Below are positions 7,249 to 11,290 of a stretch of DNA of 11,290 nt, piece by piece. Within the stretch, counting starts at the first letter, position 1; each line of letters begins with the position of its first letter. A program made the position numbers and the translations under genes. The notes under the pieces are model-generated. The model did no database searches. It was not told the DNA's origin and worked only from the letters and a program-made list of their open reading frames with translations. The DNA comes from Rickettsiales bacterium (GTDB lineage: Bacteria > Pseudomonadota > Alphaproteobacteria > Rickettsiales > 21-14-0-20-44-7), in contig JALZVI010000265.1 in assembly GCA_023301015.1 (NCBI GenBank), positions 1 to 11,290 on the forward strand, given 5' to 3'.

Positions 7249-9567
7249 ATGAATGGAAAGTTCTGCTGGGTGCTCGTTTTCTGTCTGATCAGAAGTTTGG
7301 TTTTCGTCAATGGGGACGAGCTTCAAGATGGAACGGGGAAAGATCGAGAGGTCGTTTTCTCGCAAAAGAGCCAGGCTTTTGCCGAAGAAATCAGTCTCAG
7401 CTTAGGGGGATCGGGCGAAGGCGAATTGATTCGCTACACGCTCGACGGCAGCGATCCGAGCGAATCATCAGAGGCTTTTCGTGATTCGTTGACGATCAAT
7501 GAAAGCACGCGGATTCGGGCGAGGATCTTTAGGGGGGCGGAGGCGGTGGGAACTGTCGGGATGGAGAGTTTTCTTCGATTCTCTCCAGAGCTAATTTCTT
7601 TTCAGTCCAGCCTACCGGTGATTGTGATTGAGAGTTGGGGGAAGTCGTTCCCTGTATCGAAACAAGTCAGGGAAGGGGGGATCGCATTCATCGAGCCAGA
7701 CGAGAAAACGGGACTAACTTCGTTTGGGGGGCCTTTCGACATTGCGTGTCGGTTTGGTGGAAGGAGGAGGGGGAGTTCAAGTCTGAAGTATGAGAAGTAT
7801 TCCTTAAAGGTAGAGGCTCGCGACGAGTCGTCTGAAGATCTCGATATTGAACCCTTCGGAATGCCCAAGGGCTCGGATTGGGTGCTGGCGTCTTCCTATG
7901 AGATGGATCGCTCTCTGATCCGTGATGCACTTATTTTTGAACTCAGTAATCAAGCGGGAGAGTATGCACCCCGCACTCAGTTTGTGGAGCTGTTTGTCAA
8001 TACTGATGGCAGCCCTTTCTCTTACGAGAAGAACTACTTTGGTGTTTATGCTCTCACTGAGAGTATCAAGCGGGGGGCTCAGAGAGTGGATGTTGATAAA
8101 TTGGCGCCTGATGCGACGAGCGGGGACGATCTGACCGGAGGATATATCTTCAAAGATGACCGAGTAAAAGTGGGAGAGTTAGGATTCCAGGTGCATGGGA
8201 TGGGTAACTATTACTGGGTCTATCCCAATGAGAGAGATATTCAGCCCAAGCAGAGTCGCTACCTGAAGAATTACTTAAACCAGTTCACGATGGCTGCCCG
8301 CGCTCCAGGCGGGCGGCATCCTATTCTGAAGACTCATTTTACCGATTATATTGACAAACGTTCTTGGCTGGTCTGGCACTGGATGAATACGATGGCTCTG
8401 AATCTGGATACTTACAAAGGGAGTGCCTATTACTATAAGAGTCACCTTCACGATCAGGGAGGAAAGATGAAGGCTGGGCCGCTTTGGGACTTTGATCGGA
8501 GTATGAATTCATCGGATCCTCGTGATGATAGTCCCTTTGGTTGGGGGGCTCCCGGCGCTGGAGGGAGAACCTTTGAGGATCAGCGTAGTCCTTGGTGGGG
8601 AATGATTCTGGCTGATCCTGATTTTCGACAAGCGCACACGGATCTTTGGCAAGAGATGCGCCGTGGTTCTCTGAGTTGGGAGCAGCTTGAGTCCACGATT
8701 GATGATGTGGCTTTCCAGCTCCAGACCAACGATCAAGGAGAGGAATCTGACGGATGGGGAAAGTCGCCCGTCGAGCGAAATTTTGCGAAGTGGTCAAAGT
8801 TTCCTCCGCGCCGTGGGAATCATGCCGGGGAGATTGAAATTCTCAAAGACTGGCTGCGAGCTCGAGTGGAGTGGATCGATTCACAGTTTACTAGCCCTCC
8901 ATATATTCAGGGGGAGAGTCGATGGGTTTCCAAAGGGGGGGAAATCGAGATGGAGGGACCCATGAAAATGCAGATTTTCTACACGCTCGATGGGTCGGAT
9001 CCACGGGAGCCAGGTGGGGCGGTGAGTCCTCGAGCTTTGAATGGAAATGAAATCACAGTTGATCGGTCGATGGTTGTTACGGCGAGAACATTAGGAGGAC
9101 TGGGAGGACGTTCTTGGAGCGGTCCGATCAGGCGGGTGTTTCTTGTCGGGGAAGGAAAGGTGTCTCAAGTCAGGCTGGAGGTTACGGCTATCGAAGCTGC
9201 ACCTAAAGGGCCAGTTGGGCCCGATGAGACGAAGGTGACGAGCAATCCTGCGGATTTTGAATATTTCGAAATTCGAAATTCAGATCCAACGCGAGTGGTA
9301 GATTTGACGGGTGCGCGGTTTACCAAGGGGGTGGAGTTTTCGTTCGACCGAGGAGTGATCACCAAACTAGGGCCGGGGGAGCGAATCGTTCTTGTTCGGA
9401 ATCGGGCGGCATTCTTGCTGCGTCATGGGAGTCAATTAGCAGGACGGATTGCGGGTCAGTATGAGTCAAGTAAGTTGGATAATAAGGGGGAGCTGATCCG
9501 GCTGGAGGATGGTGTGGGGCAAGTCTTGCTGGAGGAGCGCTATTCGGGAGAGGTTGATGACCAGTGA
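7249..9567 (+). CDS. secreted CotH-kinase protein with chitobiase-type and lamin-tail domains
   Basis: The protein has 772 residues. The N-terminus (MNGKFCWVLVFCLIRSLVFVNG) looks like a Sec signal peptide, and GGAG at 7240-7243 sits five bases before the ATG. A chitobiase/hexosaminidase C-terminal-like beta domain with YTLDGSDP (63-70) comes first. The CotH kinase domain follows (about 120-550): FGGRRRGSSSLKYEKYSLK (169-187), GVYALTESIKRGAQRVDV, GGYIFKDD, NLDTYKGSAYYY with the presumed catalytic D387, and PLWDFD with the presumed metal-binding D414. A second chitobiase-type domain has YTLDGSDP at 578-585, and a lamin-tail domain (about 638-767) ends the protein. CotH proteins are atypical protein kinases, known from Bacillus spore coats, and this architecture is common in Verrucomicrobiota and Planctomycetes. 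The target is unknown. The protein stops a few residues after the lamin-tail fold, with no visible sorting signal. Confidence 0.9.
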   Translation: MNGKFCWVLVFCLIRSLVFVNGDELQDGTGKDREVVFSQKSQAFAEEISLSLGGSGEGELIRYTLDGSDPSESSEAFRDSLTINESTRIRARIFRGAEAVGTVGMESFLRFSPELISFQSSLPVIVIESWGKSFPVSKQVREGGIAFIEPDEKTGLTSFGGPFDIACRFGGRRRGSSSLKYEKYSLKVEARDESSEDLDIEPFGMPKGSDWVLASSYEMDRSLIRDALIFELSNQAGEYAPRTQFVELFVNTDGSPFSYEKNYFGVYALTESIKRGAQRVDVDKLAPDATSGDDLTGGYIFKDDRVKVGELGFQVHGMGNYYWVYPNERDIQPKQSRYLKNYLNQFTMAARAPGGRHPILKTHFTDYIDKRSWLVWHWMNTMALNLDTYKGSAYYYKSHLHDQGGKMKAGPLWDFDRSMNSSDPRDDSPFGWGAPGAGGRTFEDQRSPWWGMILADPDFRQAHTDLWQEMRRGSLSWEQLESTIDDVAFQLQTNDQGEESDGWGKSPVERNFAKWSKFPPRRGNHAGEIEILKDWLRARVEWIDSQFTSPPYIQGESRWVSKGGEIEMEGPMKMQIFYTLDGSDPREPGGAVSPRALNGNEITVDRSMVVTARTLGGLGGRSWSGPIRRVFLVGEGKVSQVRLEVTAIEAAPKGPVGPDETKVTSNPADFEYFEIRNSDPTRVVDLTGARFTKGVEFSFDRGVITKLGPGERIVLVRNRAAFLLRHGSQLAGRIAGQYESSKLDNKGELIRLEDGVGQVLLEERYSGEVDDQ

Positions 9568-9678
9568 GTGATTTCTGGATCGTGATGTGGGCCGGATCAG
9601 GGCTGATGTGAGTGCGTCTTCATGAGAGGTGTTTCTGGTGAATATCCAGGCTCTATTTATGGTTAGAAATTGGCCAGA

Positions 9679-10812
9679 TTAGGGGAGGTGGAGTGATTTT
9701 TCCATTGCTGAAATAAATATGCGGCTGTTCTTCATGAGTCCCTGAAGTACGCGGCCTTTGCCAATGAGGAGCTTGGGCATTTTGATGCTTTTAGAGGCGA
9801 GTTGGCGATAGTCATTGGTGTTAGAATTGAGTATTTCTCCAATTTTCGGATCATTAAGGGCGCTCTCTAGGTTATCAGAGCCGATGATTTGTGCGACTTG
9901 TTCTTTGGCTGAACCAGCGCTCAGGATGGGGCGGGAGAAGAGCAGTCTGTGGACTTCTGGGAAAGCCTCGGGTTTAGCAATCCAGCTTGCAAGTGAGAGG
10001 CGGGCGAGTTCACAGGCATGTGGGTGATTCTTGACCCGTGCGTTCAAGTGGGGATTACAGCTGCGGTTTAAGGGACAAGGTTGCAGGATGATGGCAACCT
10101 TCTCGGGGTGCTTTCTTTGAAGCTGTTCCAAGTCTTTTTCGAGATCAAGGCAAGAGGAACAGGTGTAGTCGAAGTATTTTACGAGAACATGAGGAGCATC
10201 GGCAGGGCCGAGGTAAGGGGATTGGCCCAAGATTATTTTTGTCCCAATTCCCATATCAATGACCCGCTCATCATGCAGGGGCTCGGAGTGAGCCTGACTC
10301 GCAATGATTTCCTCGGAAATGAGATAGCCCTTTGGTTCCGGCCCAAACACTTGACCGAGGATCAGCGCGGATATGCTCAGGAGGGACAGGGTAACAGGAA
10401 TCGGAAACTTTTTTTGGAAAGGAAGACTTCGCCAGATCGCGATGGTGGTCAAGAGGCCGGTGAGATGAGTGGCAACACACCAAGGGCAGAAAGACTTGAT
10501 GACAAAAAGTTGAAGGCTTGTGAACCAGAGTGCCGAACCGATGAGAAGCAGGGCAATACTTAGAAGAGCGATTCGGTGAGGCTTAAAGGTGAGTCCGATG
10601 ATCCCAAGATAAAGCGCGGTTGAAAAAGTGCTCACTGGAAGGCCAAACCACTGAGACCACTGAGATCCAAGGACATTTGCGCAATCACTGGATTCACCAC
10701 ATCCTTTAATTGAGCTGATATTCCCGTTCAGCTTCTGCGTGAGAAGATAGGCGCTGATAACAAGGCCGATAATTGCTAGAAGGCGGGCCAGGATAATGGG
10801 TGGGGGTTTCAC
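9679..10812 (-). CDS. fused VKOR-DsbA-like disulfide bond formation protein
   Basis: This 377-residue membrane protein is likely to oxidise thiols in the envelope and pass electrons to quinone. The N-terminal half (about 1-155) is a vitamin K epoxide reductase domain: a first membrane helix (7-24), a loop with C38 and C44 (GCGESSDC) followed by WFGLPVS, three further helices, and the active-site pair CPWC (C109, C112). The C-terminal half (about 190-377) is a thioredoxin/DsbA-like domain with the redox pair CSSC (C218, C221) in FDYTCSSC and a probable cis-proline at P346 in MPKLLIG. Three extra cysteines (C246, C252, C267) lie in its helical insert. A fusion of oxidase and carrier, as here, replaces the separate DsbB/DsbA pair. 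The start is a GTG at 10812; an in-frame stop at 10849-10851 limits extension and no ATG occurs before residue 187. It converges on the CotH gene with a 111-base gap. Confidence 0.9.
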   Translation of the reverse strand: MKPPPIILARLLAIIGLVISAYLLTQKLNGNISSIKGCGESSDCANVLGSQWSQWFGLPVSTFSTALYLGIIGLTFKPHRIALLSIALLLIGSALWFTSLQLFVIKSFCPWCVATHLTGLLTTIAIWRSLPFQKKFPIPVTLSLLSISALILGQVFGPEPKGYLISEEIIASQAHSEPLHDERVIDMGIGTKIILGQSPYLGPADAPHVLVKYFDYTCSSCLDLEKDLEQLQRKHPEKVAIILQPCPLNRSCNPHLNARVKNHPHACELARLSLASWIAKPEAFPEVHRLLFSRPILSAGSAKEQVAQIIGSDNLESALNDPKIGEILNSNTNDYRQLASKSIKMPKLLIGKGRVLQGLMKNSRIFISAMEKSLHLP

Positions 10813-10819
10813 AGAAATT

Positions 10820-10848
10820 CTTATAGAGACAAAGCGCAGGTTTGGAAA
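10820..10848 (-). promoter_or_regulatory. candidate promoter for the VKOR-DsbA-like gene
   Basis: On the minus strand, TTTCCA (10848-10843) and TATAAG (10825-10820) are 17 bases apart, matching four of six and five of six consensus positions. The -10 box ends seven bases before the GTG start, and no Shine-Dalgarno sequence is visible. The transcript would therefore be leaderless or nearly so. Confidence 0.33.
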
Positions 10849-10877
10849 TCAGGAAGAGGAGCTTTAGAAAAAACAAG

Positions 10878-10898
10878 AATATGCGAGGATACAATAGT
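10878..10898 (+). repeat. RAYT left-flank repeat, copy 2
   Basis: AATATGCGAGGATACAATAG plus a final T matches the element at 5988-6009 except for C to G at one position and one missing C. The changes destroy the palindrome present in copy 1. It lies immediately before the RAYT remnant, so the pair looks like the two edges of an internally deleted element. Confidence 0.6.
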
Positions 10899-10899
10899 G

Positions 10900-11061
10900 G
10901 AAGTGGTTGAGGTTGGCCAAGAGTTTGTGAAGGGCTTTTCTTCGCGGTATCAGGATACTTTCCGGAGGAAGAACCGTCGTGCGGGGAAGGCGCTTTTTCG
11001 GAAAAGTGAAAATCGAGAAATGAATTTACCTGCGAAAGAGGTTTTCGTGTTTCGGGAATAG
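10900..11061 (+). pseudogene. remnant of a RAYT transposase (C-terminal end only)
   Basis: The plus-strand frame encodes about 53 residues ending at the TAG at 11059-11061. It aligns with the C-terminus of the intact transposase (residues 335-379): VGQEFVKGFSSRYQDTF against VGSENFVKGVAARYQEAF. It also has a matching last segment, VFVFRE then stop against IYVMRE then stop. The HUH motif, catalytic tyrosine and all upstream domains are missing. Sequence divergence shows it came from a related RAYT, not from a recent copy of the one at 6049. The frame stays open upstream to at least 10861 but has no convincing start codon or homology there. Confidence 0.8.
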
Positions 11062-11083
11062 GGCGCCGTTCTTCCGGGATTTT

Positions 11084-11119
11084 ATCTGCAGATTAAGATG
11101 ATTTCCGCAGATTTTTTTT
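11084..11119 (+). repeat. short repeat/hairpin with T-run
   Basis: ATCTGC (11084-11089) and GCAGAT (11107-11112) form the arms of an imperfect hairpin that runs into eight T residues (11112-11119). The same stretch can be read as two direct copies of a C-x-GCAGATT unit 19 bases apart. It could be a weak intrinsic terminator after the RAYT remnant or part of a dispersed repeat family. The stem is AT-rich and has mismatches, so termination strength is doubtful. Confidence 0.4.
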
Positions 11120-11186
11120 CAGGGCTTCTTGAAGGCTGCGAGATGCTTGTCGACCGACTTTCTATTTTAGTTTGTCTGTCTTTTAA

Positions 11187-11290
11187 AGACGCCTCGTCGC
11201 CAAGAATCCCGCCGTCGCCGAGATCGAAGTCCCACTTCCCGATACCGATCAACTCTCCGGCGTCATCTCCTGCCTCGCCAAAACCTGCAC
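11187..11290 (+). pseudogene. possible AAA+ ATPase fragment running off the contig
   Basis: After an in-frame TAA (11184-11186) the plus strand reads RRLVAKNPAVAEIEVPLPD, then TDQLSGVISCLAKTC, to the end of the window. The pattern NPxVAxIExPLPD resembles the segment after sensor 1 in some bacterial AAA+ ATPases. Codons are strongly C-ending, unlike any other gene in the window. No start codon lies between the stop and the conserved part, so the piece has lost its N-terminus through deletion, frameshift or a misjoin. The assignment rests on a short motif and is tentative. A minus-strand frame is also open here. Confidence 0.35.

Noticed and set aside
9568..9678. Bidirectional terminator between the converging CotH and VKOR-type genes
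   Set aside because: Only a five-base-pair ATCAG/CTGAT repeat with a two-base gap was found; there is no stable stem or T-run on either strand.
10081..10563. 160-residue plus-strand frame opposite the VKOR-thioredoxin gene
   Set aside because: It is the antisense of a gene with clear catalytic motifs and membrane helices. The frame has no recognisable motif and no ribosome site.
11094..11290. Minus-strand open frame (GELIGIGKWDFDLGDGGILG...) at the right end
   Set aside because: It reads in part like a protein but is Gly/Asp-rich in the way antisense of C-ending codons often is, and it extends into the T-run repeat. The plus-strand frame has the better family-like motif. It is not fully excluded.
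1..11290. CRISPR array, tRNA, rRNA or riboswitch
   Set aside because: No regularly spaced repeats, cloverleaf sequences, rRNA signatures or known aptamer motifs were seen on either strand.

Overview
The window looks like a contig end from a member of the Verrucomicrobiota or a near relative in the PVC group. This is inferred from gene content: a very long YD-repeat (RHS) protein of the style common there, a CotH-kinase protein flanked by chitobiase-type and lamin-tail domains, a REP-associated (RAYT) transposase and a fused VKOR/thioredoxin protein. No rRNA, tRNA or marker gene is present to place it more precisely. The first 15 bases match the 3' end of an Illumina read-2 adapter, so genomic sequence begins at about base 16.

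Layout. Bases 27-5609 (+) encode a roughly 1860-residue RHS/YD-repeat protein. It ends in a canonical RHS core followed by an unrecognised, AT-richer C-terminal tip of about 210 residues. Its stop codon overlaps the start of a 108-residue protein with four predicted membrane segments (5606-5932, +). Together these look like a polymorphic toxin and a candidate immunity partner. Bases 5933-6048 hold an A-rich stretch, an 11-nt palindrome and a plausible promoter in front of a RAYT transposase (6049-7188, +). A CotH-kinase/lamin-tail surface protein follows (7249-9567, +). It converges on a VKOR-DsbA-like disulfide-forming protein on the other strand (9679-10812, -).

The right end (10813-11290) is scrap DNA. 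It holds a decayed RAYT C-terminus (about 10900-11061), preceded by the same roughly 21-nt element found upstream of the intact RAYT. Next come a short repeat/hairpin with a T-run and a C-rich fragment that reads like part of an AAA+ ATPase, opening straight after an in-frame stop and running off the end.

How the genes fit together. The RHS gene and the small membrane gene are almost certainly co-translated and are the most interesting unit here. The RAYT and its remnant mark a recombination-prone segment. The CotH protein and the VKOR-thioredoxin protein both act outside the cytoplasm, the first probably at the cell surface and the second in envelope disulfide formation, but nothing in the sequence links them in one pathway.
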